Below, in pieces: positions 19,762-29,267 of a stretch of DNA of 64,000 bases. The translations under genes and the position numbers were made by a program. A model generated the notes under the pieces. It worked only from the letters and a program-made list of their open reading frames with translations, ran no database searches and was not told the DNA's origin. The DNA comes from a bacterium (GTDB lineage: Bacteria > Desulfobacterota_D > UBA1144), in NCBI GenBank assembly GCA_018654605.1, contig JABILG010000003.1, positions 1 through 64,000 on the forward strand, given 5' to 3'. The number at the start of each line of letters is the position of its first letter. Within the stretch, counting starts at the first letter, position 1.

Positions 19762-20157
19762 ATGTGGTTTCTTAGGACTACTTCATCTTTGGCATCTTTG
19801 TTGCCGAGGCTTATTCTTGCATTAACTTTCATTCCAGCAGGTTGGTATAAGATTACAGATTTTGAGCAGAAAGCCCTTTCTTGGAGTGTTAATTTTGGCT
19901 TTCCAATGTGGGCAACAGGAGTAGCAGTCTTTGTGGAGTTTTTTGGTGGAATTGCTATAGCGCTTGGATTATTAACTAGATTGGCAGCACTCGGAATCTT
20001 AATTGTTATGTGTGTAGGAATATGGGTTGCCCATCTTGATGACGGGTATTTCCCTACTTATGATACCTATGGATATCAATTGTGTCTCGTTGGTTTAGCA
20101 TATTCGTTGTTATTTGTTGGTGGTGGAAAATACTCACTAGACTATAGGTTCTTTTAG
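19762..20157 (+). CDS. DoxX-family membrane protein
   Basis: LPRLILALTFIPAGWYKITDF…FVEFFGGIAIALGLLTRLAALGILIVM; start moved to ATG at 19762. Confidence 0.8.
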   Translation: MWFLRTTSSLASLLPRLILALTFIPAGWYKITDFEQKALSWSVNFGFPMWATGVAVFVEFFGGIAIALGLLTRLAALGILIVMCVGIWVAHLDDGYFPTYDTYGYQLCLVGLAYSLLFVGGGKYSLDYRFF

Positions 20158-21335
20158 ATATTTAGATTTCTTTTAATTAGTTCTACTGCGGGTTGATCAA
20201 ACGGATTTACCTTCATCTTTTTAGCAAGAATTAAAGTTGTTAGCTGAAGAATAATAAGTAATGCGCCAAGGCTCTCCTCGTTTAGCCTATTAATTTCTAT
20301 CTCAACATATGGAATTCTCTTAATATCTAATGCCTTAATAGTAGCATTCTTTTCCTTTAGTACTGACTTATTAAGTTCGGGATTTCCCTTTTTATAATTC
20401 TTAATCGATAAAACTGTTAGAGTTTTATCTTTAGGCCCATCTAGTATAAGTTGCATTTGGGAATGTTGATCTTTAGGCCCTAAATATCTTATTGGAGTAA
20501 GTCCAGTTGAGACTCGATTTGCAGAGACTTTACCTAAGCTTTCACCCCATAATTGCATGAACCATTCACCAAAATATTCCATATTATTCTTATATGACAT
20601 AATGCCCGTATTAGTCTTACCTTTATTTAAGTTTTTATAATAGAAATTAGCCAAGCAATTAATTGGAACAAATCTACTTTTTAGAATTATCTCATAAGAG
20701 TTTAGAGCCCCCTTTATAATCCTTTTCCAGTCAATACTCATCATTTGGCAAGGTATCAGAGAGGATTTGCTTAACACAGAGAATCTGCCGCCAATGTCTG
20801 GATTTATATAAAAGGTATATATGCCTTCTTTTTTACCAAATTTATTTAAATATCCATTGTTGTTTTCAGTGATGAAGAATATAGAGGAGCTAATTCTAAT
20901 ACTTTTTGAAACAAGTTTTTTAACAGTTTCTTTTAATAATTTTTTTATCTCAAAAGTGCTTCCTGACTTGCTTATAAAAACAAAGTTGGTTGATCTAATA
21001 TTTATGTCATTAAAAACCTTGTCAAAGTATTCGCCATCAAGATTATCTACTAAAAAAACTTTCTTTTTGAAATTATCCTGTTTGGATAAGCTTTCGATTA
21101 TAGTCTTTATTCCAAGGCTAGATCCTCCCATGCCAAAAAATACCAAATCTTTATTTTGAAAATTTCTTTTATTAAGTAATGTTTTAGTTTTATTTAGTTC
21201 TTTAATTTCTTTTATAAGCTCGAGCTCATTGATTTCATTTATGGTCTTAGCTGAAGACGGATTATGTTTATTGTTGGAATATTCAGGAACTGTTAACTTA
21301 ATTTGATTAATATTAAATTTATTATTTGTTACCAT
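20154..21335 (-). CDS. pgi: Glucose-6-phosphate isomerase
   Basis: FFGMGGSSLGIKTI, FVFISKSGSTFEI, GGRFSVLS, YLGPKDQHSQMQLILDGP, NPFDQPAVELIK. Confidence 0.9.
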   Translation of the reverse strand: MVTNNKFNINQIKLTVPEYSNNKHNPSSAKTINEINELELIKEIKELNKTKTLLNKRNFQNKDLVFFGMGGSSLGIKTIIESLSKQDNFKKKVFLVDNLDGEYFDKVFNDINIRSTNFVFISKSGSTFEIKKLLKETVKKLVSKSIRISSSIFFITENNNGYLNKFGKKEGIYTFYINPDIGGRFSVLSKSSLIPCQMMSIDWKRIIKGALNSYEIILKSRFVPINCLANFYYKNLNKGKTNTGIMSYKNNMEYFGEWFMQLWGESLGKVSANRVSTGLTPIRYLGPKDQHSQMQLILDGPKDKTLTVLSIKNYKKGNPELNKSVLKEKNATIKALDIKRIPYVEIEINRLNEESLGALLIILQLTTLILAKKMKVNPFDQPAVELIKRNLNI

Positions 21336-22294
21336 TTTAAAACTGCTGAACCCCAGGCAAAACCAGCCCCAAAAACAGAGAATAAAATGTTATCCCCCTT
21401 CTTGATTTTTGATTCGTTAAGCGCTTCGTGTAAGGCTAATAGGACGGAGGCAGATGAAGTATTTCCGTATTTCTCAATATTAACAAAACATTTCTCTATT
21501 GGGAGATCTAGCCTTTCTCTTGCTGCTTCAATGATACGCATATTGGCCTGATGAGGGATAAATAGGTCTATTTCATTTGGTGTTATTCCCGCAGCTTCAA
21601 TAGCTTCTAGCGAGTTTGACTGAATTACTTTGACTGCTTCTTTAAAGACTTCTTTCCCGTGCATTACGAGAAAACGTGAACCATTCGGGTCTTTTGACCC
21701 GCCACCAGGTGTATATAATAGCTCTGCTTCATTACCACTGGCACCTAAACAGACAGACATAATTCCAGGTGTATCACTTTCTTCTATTACTACTGCACCT
21801 GCACCATCACCAAATAGTATGCAAGTTCCTCTGTCAGTATAATCAACAATCTTAGATAAGTTCTCGGCCCCAACTAGAAGAAGTTTTTTTGCTTGCCCAT
21901 TTTCAATCATCGCCTTTGCAATACTTAGACAGTAAATGAACCCCGAGCATCCTGCAGAGAGATCAAATGCAAAGACTTTTCTTGTATTAAGCTTATCCTG
22001 AAGCAAGCAGGCAACAGATGGGGTCATGTAATCAGGAGTAACTGTTCCAACTATAATCCCATCGATTTCATCAGGATTAGTAGAAGAGTTTTTTAATGCT
22101 TGAAGACAAGCTTCATAGCACATATCTGAAGTAGCTTTATCTTTTTCAAGAATCCTTCTTTCTGAAATACCGGTTCTTGCTTTTATCCATTCATCTGAAG
22201 TATCGACTAGAGATTCTAAGTCTTTATTTGAAAGTATTTTTTCTGGAATATAAATTCCGGTACCTGTTATTTTTGCATAGCTCAAATTATCCAC
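21329..22294 (-). CDS. fabH: Beta-ketoacyl-ACP synthase III
   Basis: GTGIYIPEKILSN, ARTGISERRI, DLSAGCSGFIYCL, FIPHQANMRIIEAA, YGNTSSASVLLAL, FGAGFAWGSAVL. Confidence 0.96.
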   Translation of the reverse strand: MDNLSYAKITGTGIYIPEKILSNKDLESLVDTSDEWIKARTGISERRILEKDKATSDMCYEACLQALKNSSTNPDEIDGIIVGTVTPDYMTPSVACLLQDKLNTRKVFAFDLSAGCSGFIYCLSIAKAMIENGQAKKLLLVGAENLSKIVDYTDRGTCILFGDGAGAVVIEESDTPGIMSVCLGASGNEAELLYTPGGGSKDPNGSRFLVMHGKEVFKEAVKVIQSNSLEAIEAAGITPNEIDLFIPHQANMRIIEAARERLDLPIEKCFVNIEKYGNTSSASVLLALHEALNESKIKKGDNILFSVFGAGFAWGSAVLKW

Positions 22295-22302
22295 CCAATC
22301 CT

Positions 22303-22767
22303 TTAATTGTTAGTATTTTTTATTATATCTTTAATGTCAATCCTGAAGTGATTAAGGGTCTCAGCTAATTTGTCGCTGAATTGATTCTTAAGTTCTAAAA
22401 TCTTTAAAGAATTATTTCTTTTGCTAAAAACTATTAGGGGTAAGCTACTAAAAGAGAAATAATTACAGATATTTTGAACTTCATTAATATTATCCACAGA
22501 TATGAGATTAGATATTGTTTCAACTTTTACTTTGTTTTTATAAAACTCAATTTTTAATTCTAAAGTAGGAAAATCACCCTGCATTATAGGGTTGAATACA
22601 AGTTCAAAGTCCATGGTAGTATCAAAATTCATAACAGATTGTGTCTGCATGCATGACGCAAGTAGGTAATAATTATCGTGGAAAATAATTATAGACCCTT
22701 CTTCAATAAAATTAAACTTTCTTAAGATGTCATCAATTGATATATTCTTAGTTGATTTTTTAATCAT
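22303..22767 (-). CDS. Hypothetical protein
   Basis: 154-aa ORF, genic spacing upstream of fabH; no family recognised. Confidence 0.5.
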   Translation of the reverse strand: MIKKSTKNISIDDILRKFNFIEEGSIIIFHDNYYLLASCMQTQSVMNFDTTMDFELVFNPIMQGDFPTLELKIEFYKNKVKVETISNLISVDNINEVQNICNYFSFSSLPLIVFSKRNNSLKILELKNQFSDKLAETLNHFRIDIKDIIKNTNN

Positions 22768-22820
22768 AATTATAGTACAATTCTAAAGCTTACACTTTAA
22801 GTTATCAAGGAGGAGTGTTC

Positions 22821-23021
22821 ATGACAGGTATAGCTATAGCTTTAAGCTTTATTGCACTTTATTGGATTGCGGCTACAAATTTTGGAGAAAGCGAAGGTGC
22901 TGCAGATAGCGCCCCAGGTGAGACTCAGACACCTGCTTCAGATTCTTTGACAGATGGTACGCCACAAACTACTGATGAAAGCATTACTGACGGATCTGAA
23001 TTTAGCTCACCTAAAGGTTAA
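22821..23021 (+). CDS. Small single-TM protein with acidic/Ser-Thr-rich tail
   Basis: Strong SD AAGGAGG at 22807-22813 seven nt before ATG 22821; TM MTGIAIALSFIALYWIAATNF then D/E/S/T-rich tail. Confidence 0.55.
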   Translation: MTGIAIALSFIALYWIAATNFGESEGAADSAPGETQTPASDSLTDGTPQTTDESITDGSEFSSPKG

Positions 23022-23039
23022 TTTTAAATTAACTTTTAG
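23011..23039. terminator. Possible bidirectional terminator/inverted repeat between convergent genes
   Basis: CTAAAGGTTAATTT/AAATTAACTTTTAG inverted repeat spanning both stop codons. Confidence 0.45.
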
Positions 23040-23980
23040 CCAGCGAAAGATTCGAAATGTATATAATTCTGAAGATTTAGTATTGCGTCTGGCTCAGGCT
23101 CGTAATTAAAACTTTTCTGATTTATTGTTCGGGTAATAATTTTAATCCCTTCAATTAATCTATAAGTGCCTTTAGAGAAGTATGCATTGGCGTTCACTAT
23201 ATAAACTTGCCCACTGTTAAATGCGGGTATTTTGTTTAATTCTGGATTTTCCAATAAAAGATTAATCTCATTTAACGTCTGTTCTATATCGTACCCACAA
23301 GGCATTATGAATATAAAATGTGGTGCGAACTCCAATAGCTTTTCGAATGTAATTTTTTCTGAATTTTGGGTTCCCCCTAATTTAATACTTGTTCCACCTG
23401 CAATATTAACTATCTCCGGAACCCAGTGTCCAGCTGAATAAATAGGATTTATCCAATCCATACAAAAAACTCTAGGCTTATCGATAATATTTTTTGAAAA
23501 AGATAAAATAGTTTTTATTTCCCCATTTATTTTGTTAACGAGCTCGATGCCTTTGTCTTTGACCTTGAATTTGTCTGCGAGCAATAATATTGATTCGTTT
23601 ATTTCTTTAATGGACCTAGGGCTAGTTGTTATAATCTCTGGTTTTTTTGAGAGCTTTAATAATATTTCTTCTATTTGAGAACTAGAGATAGCACAAACCT
23701 CGCATAAATCTTGAGTAATGATAAAATCAGGCTCTATTTTATTTATTGCCTCAATATCTAGCAAATAAATAGATTTATTTGAACTTGCACTTTCATTAAT
23801 AGCTGTGTCTATTTGTAAGCTATTTAATTTGCGAAAGTCCAGAGTTGAGTCTAGTACTACCTCCTTGTTTTTTATTGATTCGGGGAAATTGCATTTGTGG
23901 CTAACCCCATAAATATTGTCTTCTAGACCAAGTGCGCAGAGAATTTCTGTAGCACCTGGTACAAGGGATATTATTTTCAT
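23036..23980 (-). CDS. Cobalamin-binding periplasmic/solute-binding protein, BtuF-like
   Basis: IISLVPGATEILCALGLEDNIYGVSHKCNFPE, ITQDLCEVCAIS; adjacent to BtuB-like receptor and cobalamin riboswitch. Confidence 0.8.
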   Translation of the reverse strand: MKIISLVPGATEILCALGLEDNIYGVSHKCNFPESIKNKEVVLDSTLDFRKLNSLQIDTAINESASSNKSIYLLDIEAINKIEPDFIITQDLCEVCAISSSQIEEILLKLSKKPEIITTSPRSIKEINESILLLADKFKVKDKGIELVNKINGEIKTILSFSKNIIDKPRVFCMDWINPIYSAGHWVPEIVNIAGGTSIKLGGTQNSEKITFEKLLEFAPHFIFIMPCGYDIEQTLNEINLLLENPELNKIPAFNSGQVYIVNANAYFSKGTYRLIEGIKIITRTINQKSFNYEPEPDAILNLQNYIHFESFAG

Positions 23981-24033
23981 AATTATATAGTAATGTTTTT
24001 TAGTGTTTCATCAAAATTCTTCAATGAATTTTT

Positions 24034-26058
24034 TTATATTTCACCCTTGATTCCTATCAAGGTAGTCCTTCCTGGTGAATCAAAGTTTAGTATTTCCTGT
24101 CTTTTATCGTTAAGTACATTCTTGATTTTAACAAATAGTCTTAAATTGGGATGAGCATTGTATGAATCTAGCTCATGCTCAGCATAAATGTCAAAATTCC
24201 AAAAAGGTTTATTCCACAGTCTGATATTTGATGATTCATAATCCCATCTTCCACCTGTATACGAGCCATCCAAGTAAACGTTGTAAGACTCGTTTGATTT
24301 GCTAAGTGTGAACCCACCGCTTTTCTTAGGCCTTCTTAGTAAATCTTTATTATCAGGCCAGTTTGCATCGCCACCGTAGTTTCCACTCTTATCAACATTG
24401 GTCTCAAGTTGCGTATACCATATTTTAGTTCTTATATTATTTGGGAGATTTATTAGCGTAGATAATTCTAATCCGCTACTAGACGCCTCTTGAATATTCT
24501 CATACACTGCGCCAGATTGAGTGCCGGTCACCCAGTTTGTATAAGTTATTAGATCATATATTTTCGTATTAAAATATGTAGCGCTTAGTACAATATTTTT
24601 CTTTATATTTTGGTCAAAGCCGAACTCGTAAGACTTTTGCCTCTCTGGCTTGAGGATGTAGCTTTGACTATAAGATTCATAAGTATTGGGATATTTCACC
24701 CCTTTGCTGAAACCACCTCTAACTATTGTAGAAGTTTCTAAGAATTCTTTGGATAAGAATATGGAAGGCAAAGTATAACCTCCATGGGTTTCATGATGGA
24801 TCTTCCTTAGACCGGGATTAATTGATATTTTATATGGTAATTTAAAATTTATGTTCCCATAGTATTGATTAATTTTGTCATCATGTGCGTAGTAAGTTCC
24901 ACCAAAAGTATTATAATCACTGCTCTCTGTAGCAGTGTCATGTCCAATCAAACTACTAATTGTTAAATTATTAAAATCTTTTGTATGCCTAGCATAATAG
25001 TCGAACCCTTCTCTTCTTTCCCAAAAGTTCGTATCACTATTAGTCTGAACTCCATTGAATGCTTGATAACCAGATTCAACCCATTTATGCATGTACCAAT
25101 ATTTGTATGTAGTTCCAACTGTTAGTGGATTTGCAAGTTTATATTCCAAGTTTATTGAACGAGTTGTAATATGTCTCCTATCTTTTTGTGTATTTAGGAA
25201 AGGTGTTGCTTCAGTATTGCCCGAACTATCAGTTGGATAATGGTATCTAATCTTTTTCTTATCAAAACTGGCCTGAATCTTTAATTTATTATCAGCTGTG
25301 AATAAACTTAAACCAGCATTTAAGTTAGCCTTATCATACTTGTTGTTCTTAAGCATATGGCCATTATCGTCAATTCTTTTAAAGCTAATCGAGTACCCAA
25401 ATCTGAGATAGTCATTATCCTTAGCGATAGAAATAGGGCCGGAAACATTTATAGTTTCTTCATTTATAAAGTATGTACCGCCATTACTTTGTAATCCCCT
25501 GGAAGGTGATTCTCCGATTCCAAAAGCTGTATTAAAGGCAATTCTATTCTTTTTACTATACTTCTTAGTCTTAATGCTTATTACGGACCCCATTGCACCT
25601 GGTCCGTAAAGAGCGGCTTGCGGGCCTCTAAGGACCTCTATTTGCTCGATATTATTAACGCTTAGTCTTGAAAAATTATAATAACCACCGATTTCATTAA
25701 TCTTTACTCCGTCTACAATAACTAGATTGTGATCGCTCTCACTTCCTCTGGAAAAAATGCTTACTACTCCTCCTCTACCACCTGATTGCTTAATCGACAG
25801 ACCCGGTATCTTTCTCAGTAATTCTTGAACATCGCTTGCTCCAGATTTTTTAATATCTGACTCTGTTATTACCGTAGCTGATCCACCAAATTGTGAGAAT
25901 AAAATATCAGAATTAGAAATCTTAGGGGCTGAAAAGGTTAGTTCTGATGTTGTATCATTTGAGGCAGCAACTTTCCCCTTGGAACTAGAGACTGCCGCAT
26001 CCTCAGCTTCAACAACAAAACTAAGAATTAAGAAAATAAATAGAAAAGAGATTCTCAC
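24034..26058 (-). CDS. btuB: TonB-dependent vitamin B12 receptor, BtuB-like
   Basis: SATVITESDIKKSGASDVQELLRKIPGLSIKQSGGRGGVVSIFSRGSESDHNLVIVDGVKIN plug domain, barrel with terminal aromatic region; preceded by cobalamin riboswitch. Confidence 0.85.
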   Translation of the reverse strand: MRISFLFIFLILSFVVEAEDAAVSSSKGKVAASNDTTSELTFSAPKISNSDILFSQFGGSATVITESDIKKSGASDVQELLRKIPGLSIKQSGGRGGVVSIFSRGSESDHNLVIVDGVKINEIGGYYNFSRLSVNNIEQIEVLRGPQAALYGPGAMGSVISIKTKKYSKKNRIAFNTAFGIGESPSRGLQSNGGTYFINEETINVSGPISIAKDNDYLRFGYSISFKRIDDNGHMLKNNKYDKANLNAGLSLFTADNKLKIQASFDKKKIRYHYPTDSSGNTEATPFLNTQKDRRHITTRSINLEYKLANPLTVGTTYKYWYMHKWVESGYQAFNGVQTNSDTNFWERREGFDYYARHTKDFNNLTISSLIGHDTATESSDYNTFGGTYYAHDDKINQYYGNINFKLPYKISINPGLRKIHHETHGGYTLPSIFLSKEFLETSTIVRGGFSKGVKYPNTYESYSQSYILKPERQKSYEFGFDQNIKKNIVLSATYFNTKIYDLITYTNWVTGTQSGAVYENIQEASSSGLELSTLINLPNNIRTKIWYTQLETNVDKSGNYGGDANWPDNKDLLRRPKKSGGFTLSKSNESYNVYLDGSYTGGRWDYESSNIRLWNKPFWNFDIYAEHELDSYNAHPNLRLFVKIKNVLNDKRQEILNFDSPGRTTLIGIKGEI

Positions 26059-26147
26059 AATAAACTCCTTTCCTTCAAGTTTGATTCAAAAAAATTAGGT
26101 TTTAGCCTATTTTCCCTTAACCTCGAAGAAAAATAAAATATTTAATT

Positions 26148-26295
26148 GGCAGGTCTTCTGACTTAAAGTTCTTTTAGTTGCCTTCCCATTTTATAACAGT
26201 GGCTATTTAACTAAAAGTGTTAACTTATTACAGCAGCGGGTCTGTGTTGGACTTACACCAACTTCCCTTTTAAGCTTTCGCAAACACCAATTCTC
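26148..26295 (-). ncRNA. Cobalamin riboswitch controlling btuB/btuF
   Basis: On - strand: GGTGTTTGCGAAAGCTTAAAAGGGAAGTTGGTGTAAGTCCAACACAGACCCGCTGCTGTAATAAG…GCCACTG…GGGAAGGCAAC…GTCAGAAGACCTGCC, with B12-box (GCCACTG) and conserved GAAGACCTGCC 3' element. Confidence 0.95.
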
Positions 26296-26335
26296 ATAAG
26301 ATATAAAATTAAGTATTAAAAGTCAAATTCTTTTG

Positions 26336-26341
26336 TATTAT
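26336..26341 (+). promoter_or_regulatory. Putative -10 (TATTAT) for cofD operon, 7 nt before ATG
   Basis: TTTTGTATTATTTAATATATG. Confidence 0.3.
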
Positions 26342-26348
26342 TTAATAT

Positions 26349-27272
26349 ATGATTACTACTTTTGGCGGAGGCGTAGGGGCAGGGAAATTCTTAGAAGGAT
26401 TATACTCTCAAGATTATTTAGAAGAATTAAATATTATTGTAAACACAGCTGACGATATAGATATCTATGATGTTCGAGTAAGTCCTGATATCGATTCAAT
26501 TCTCTATTGGCTATCAGGTAAGGTTGACAGAAGAAAAGGATGGGGAATAAAAGGAGATACTTTTAATCATCTGAATGAAAGAAAGAATAATGATTCATGG
26601 TTTAACCTTGGTGATTTAGATTTAGCTGAGAACTTAAGAAAGAAGCATTTTATGAGCAAAGGCCTTACTTTACAAGAAGTAGTAAATAAGCAAAGAAAAA
26701 AACTTAAGATTAAGAAGGCAAAGATATTTCCTATGTGTAATGAGGAAGTGGAGACCTTCGTGGGGACAAGAAGAAAGAAAATTCATTTTCAAGAATATTT
26801 AATAAAATATAAAATGAAGCCAAAAATAGATAGCGTAACTTTTAAGAATATTAGAAAATCTCACCCATCCAAGGGAGTTATTGAAAAGATAAATAAGTCA
26901 AAACTTATAATCTTTTGTCCGAGTAACCCAATTATAAGTATCGGACCAATCTTATCTGTACCGGGTATTAGAAAAGCAGTCAAAGATTCTAGAGCAATAA
27001 AGGTGGCAATCAGTCCTATTGTTGGAGACAAAGCCTTTAAGGGGCCTGTCTTAAATTTTATGAAAGCAAAGGGTTTTTTACCGTCTGTTCTTGGAGTAGC
27101 CTCCTTTTATAAAGATTTAGTTGATTATCTTATGATTGACAATAAAGATAAAGAATATGAGAAGAAGATTAAGTTGCTTGGTATTGTTCCAATCTTTAAG
27201 GATATACGAATGACTAAAAGGGAAGTTTCTATAAGAATGGCTAAATCAATATTGGAGCTAATTGATAGATGA
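26349..27272 (+). CDS. cofD: CofD family phospholactate/phosphoglycerate (2-phospho-L-lactate) transferase, F420 biosynthesis
   Basis: TTFGGGVGAGKFLEGL, NTADDIDIYDVRVSPDIDSILYWLSGKVDRRKGWGIKGDTF, CPSNPIISIGPILSVPGIRKA motifs. Confidence 0.92.
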   Translation: MITTFGGGVGAGKFLEGLYSQDYLEELNIIVNTADDIDIYDVRVSPDIDSILYWLSGKVDRRKGWGIKGDTFNHLNERKNNDSWFNLGDLDLAENLRKKHFMSKGLTLQEVVNKQRKKLKIKKAKIFPMCNEEVETFVGTRRKKIHFQEYLIKYKMKPKIDSVTFKNIRKSHPSKGVIEKINKSKLIIFCPSNPIISIGPILSVPGIRKAVKDSRAIKVAISPIVGDKAFKGPVLNFMKAKGFLPSVLGVASFYKDLVDYLMIDNKDKEYEKKIKLLGIVPIFKDIRMTKREVSIRMAKSILELIDR

Positions 27273-28015
27273 AGAAAGTAGAATTGGTTCCTTTGCAAGG
27301 AATTCCGAAGGTGAAACCAGGAGACAATGTTTCTTCTTTTATAATAAGGGCACTCCGAAGAAAGAAGATTGTCCTTAGTGACAATGATCTGATTGTTATA
27401 GCCCATAAAATTATTTCTATTTCAGAGAATAGATTTGTAAGTTTAAGCTCCGTTAAAGTAAGTAAGAAAGCTAAACTGTTAAGTCAAAAAATCGGGAAAC
27501 CAGAAGAACTATGCCAGTTAATTTTGGATAATTCTAGAAAAGTAATAAAAAGTACGAATGATGTTATTATTACTGAAAATAAATTAGGTGTAATAACAGC
27601 TAACGCAGGAATAGATCAATCAAATATTGATAAAAAAGATGCCGTACTTCTTCTACCTATTAATCCAAACATTTCTGCAAGAAGAATCTCAAAGGCGATT
27701 TATAAAGAAACTAAAAAAGATATTGGAATTATAATTTCAGATTCAATTGGTAGACCATGGAGACTTGGACTAACTCAAGTATCTATTGGAAGTTATGGAA
27801 TTTTACCAATCAAGAAATACAAGAAAGATATTTATAAGAATTCTTTGTATGATACAGATATACCAATAGTTGATGAGATAGCTTCTGCAGCAGGTATCTT
27901 GATGGAAAAAGATATAGGTATTCCTGTTGTTTTGATAAAAGGGTATAATTATATTAAATCAAATAAGAATTCTAATATTCTTTTGAGAAGCGACAAAAAT
28001 GATATCTTTAAATGA
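27269..28015 (+). CDS. cofE: Coenzyme F420:L-glutamate ligase
   Basis: LVPLQGIPKVKPGDNVSSFI, VIAHKIISISENR, ANAGIDQSNI, IIISDSIGRPWRLGLTQVSIG, VDEIASAAGILMEKDIGIPVVLIKGYNY. Confidence 0.93.
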   Translation: MKKVELVPLQGIPKVKPGDNVSSFIIRALRRKKIVLSDNDLIVIAHKIISISENRFVSLSSVKVSKKAKLLSQKIGKPEELCQLILDNSRKVIKSTNDVIITENKLGVITANAGIDQSNIDKKDAVLLLPINPNISARRISKAIYKETKKDIGIIISDSIGRPWRLGLTQVSIGSYGILPIKKYKKDIYKNSLYDTDIPIVDEIASAAGILMEKDIGIPVVLIKGYNYIKSNKNSNILLRSDKNDIFK

Positions 28016-29258
28016 AGCTCACGAAATATTCTTAAATTCTCACAGTTCAGCCGAGATTCTAAGAGCACATGATATACCAGTAGGTGATATTGAGAAATTG
28101 ACACCAACTATAAGGATTTCATTAGAAAAAGCTCTTAATGAAGTAGATATGACTAGAGATGACATTTTAGCATTGACAGATATAAGTATTGAAAATGTTG
28201 CCGTTTTAATGTCAGTCTCTAATTTTTTAAGAGATAAACATAAAGGTACTTTAATAAGTTTCTCTAAAAATTTTTTTATTCCTCTCACTCAGCTGTGTAG
28301 AGACAAATGTTCTTACTGTACTTTTAAGTATGAACCTGGTGAAGGGGAATTGTTCTATTCTCCAGAAAAAGTTTTAGAGGCAGCTAAGAAATCAGCTGAG
28401 CTTGGATGCACTGAAATGCTCTTTGTTTCAGGAGACAAGCCAGAGCTTGTTTATGATGTTTATAGAAAAGAGTTAAACAAGATGGGTTATGATTCAACAT
28501 CTGATTATATGATTGCGATGTCAGAGATATGTCTTGAAGAAGGGATTTTTCCCCATTCTAATTTAGGAATAGCAAAACCTGAAGAGTTAAAAAGATTTAA
28601 AAATTCTAATCCCAGCATGGGGCTTATGTTAGAGAGTATAAGTGAGAGATTAATGGAGCCTGGTGAAGCGCATTATAGATGCCCCGATAAATACCCTAGG
28701 GCCAGAATCAAAACAATATCGGATGCAGGAAAGCTCAATATACCTTGGACCTCAGGAATATTGATTGGCATAGGCGAAACATGGGAAGAGCGTGTCGATT
28801 CTATCTTTGAGTTAAAAAGGATTAGTGATGAGTTTGGACATATACAAGAAATAATAATACAGAACTTCAGTCCTAAGCCTGGAATTAAAATGGAAGGTAG
28901 TCCGGTGCCGACAGATTTAGATATGATTAAGACAGTTGCAATGGCTAAGATATTAATGGGTAAGGATGTTAACATTCAAGTTCCTCCAAACTTAAATGCT
29001 AAAACCTATACCTTGCATATATTCTCTGGAGTCAATGATTTAGGGGGTGTTTCACCTCTTACAATTGATTACGTAAACCCTGAAAGTCCTTGGCCACAAC
29101 TAGATATAATGAAAAAGAATATATCAGAATTTGGATTTACCCTTAGAGAAAGACTGCCAGTTTATCCAGAGTATTTGGATAAAAGATTTTTGACTGATAA
29201 TATTTACAATAAAGCATTAAAATTTGTTGACGAAACAGGATATATTAAAGAGGGTTAG
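27999..29258 (+). CDS. cofG: FO synthase subunit 1 (radical SAM)
   Basis: PLTQLCRDKCSYCTFKYEPGEGELFYSPEKVLEAAKKSAELGCTEMLFVSGDKPE; GILIGIGETWEERVDSIF. Confidence 0.93.
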   Translation: MISLNEAHEIFLNSHSSAEILRAHDIPVGDIEKLTPTIRISLEKALNEVDMTRDDILALTDISIENVAVLMSVSNFLRDKHKGTLISFSKNFFIPLTQLCRDKCSYCTFKYEPGEGELFYSPEKVLEAAKKSAELGCTEMLFVSGDKPELVYDVYRKELNKMGYDSTSDYMIAMSEICLEEGIFPHSNLGIAKPEELKRFKNSNPSMGLMLESISERLMEPGEAHYRCPDKYPRARIKTISDAGKLNIPWTSGILIGIGETWEERVDSIFELKRISDEFGHIQEIIIQNFSPKPGIKMEGSPVPTDLDMIKTVAMAKILMGKDVNIQVPPNLNAKTYTLHIFSGVNDLGGVSPLTIDYVNPESPWPQLDIMKKNISEFGFTLRERLPVYPEYLDKRFLTDNIYNKALKFVDETGYIKEG

Positions 29259-29267
29259 AGTTTAGAG

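Noticed and set aside
26148-26295. Considered whether this structured region could be a novel RNA
   Set aside because: All landmarks of the well-known cobalamin riboswitch are present in order; it is not novel.
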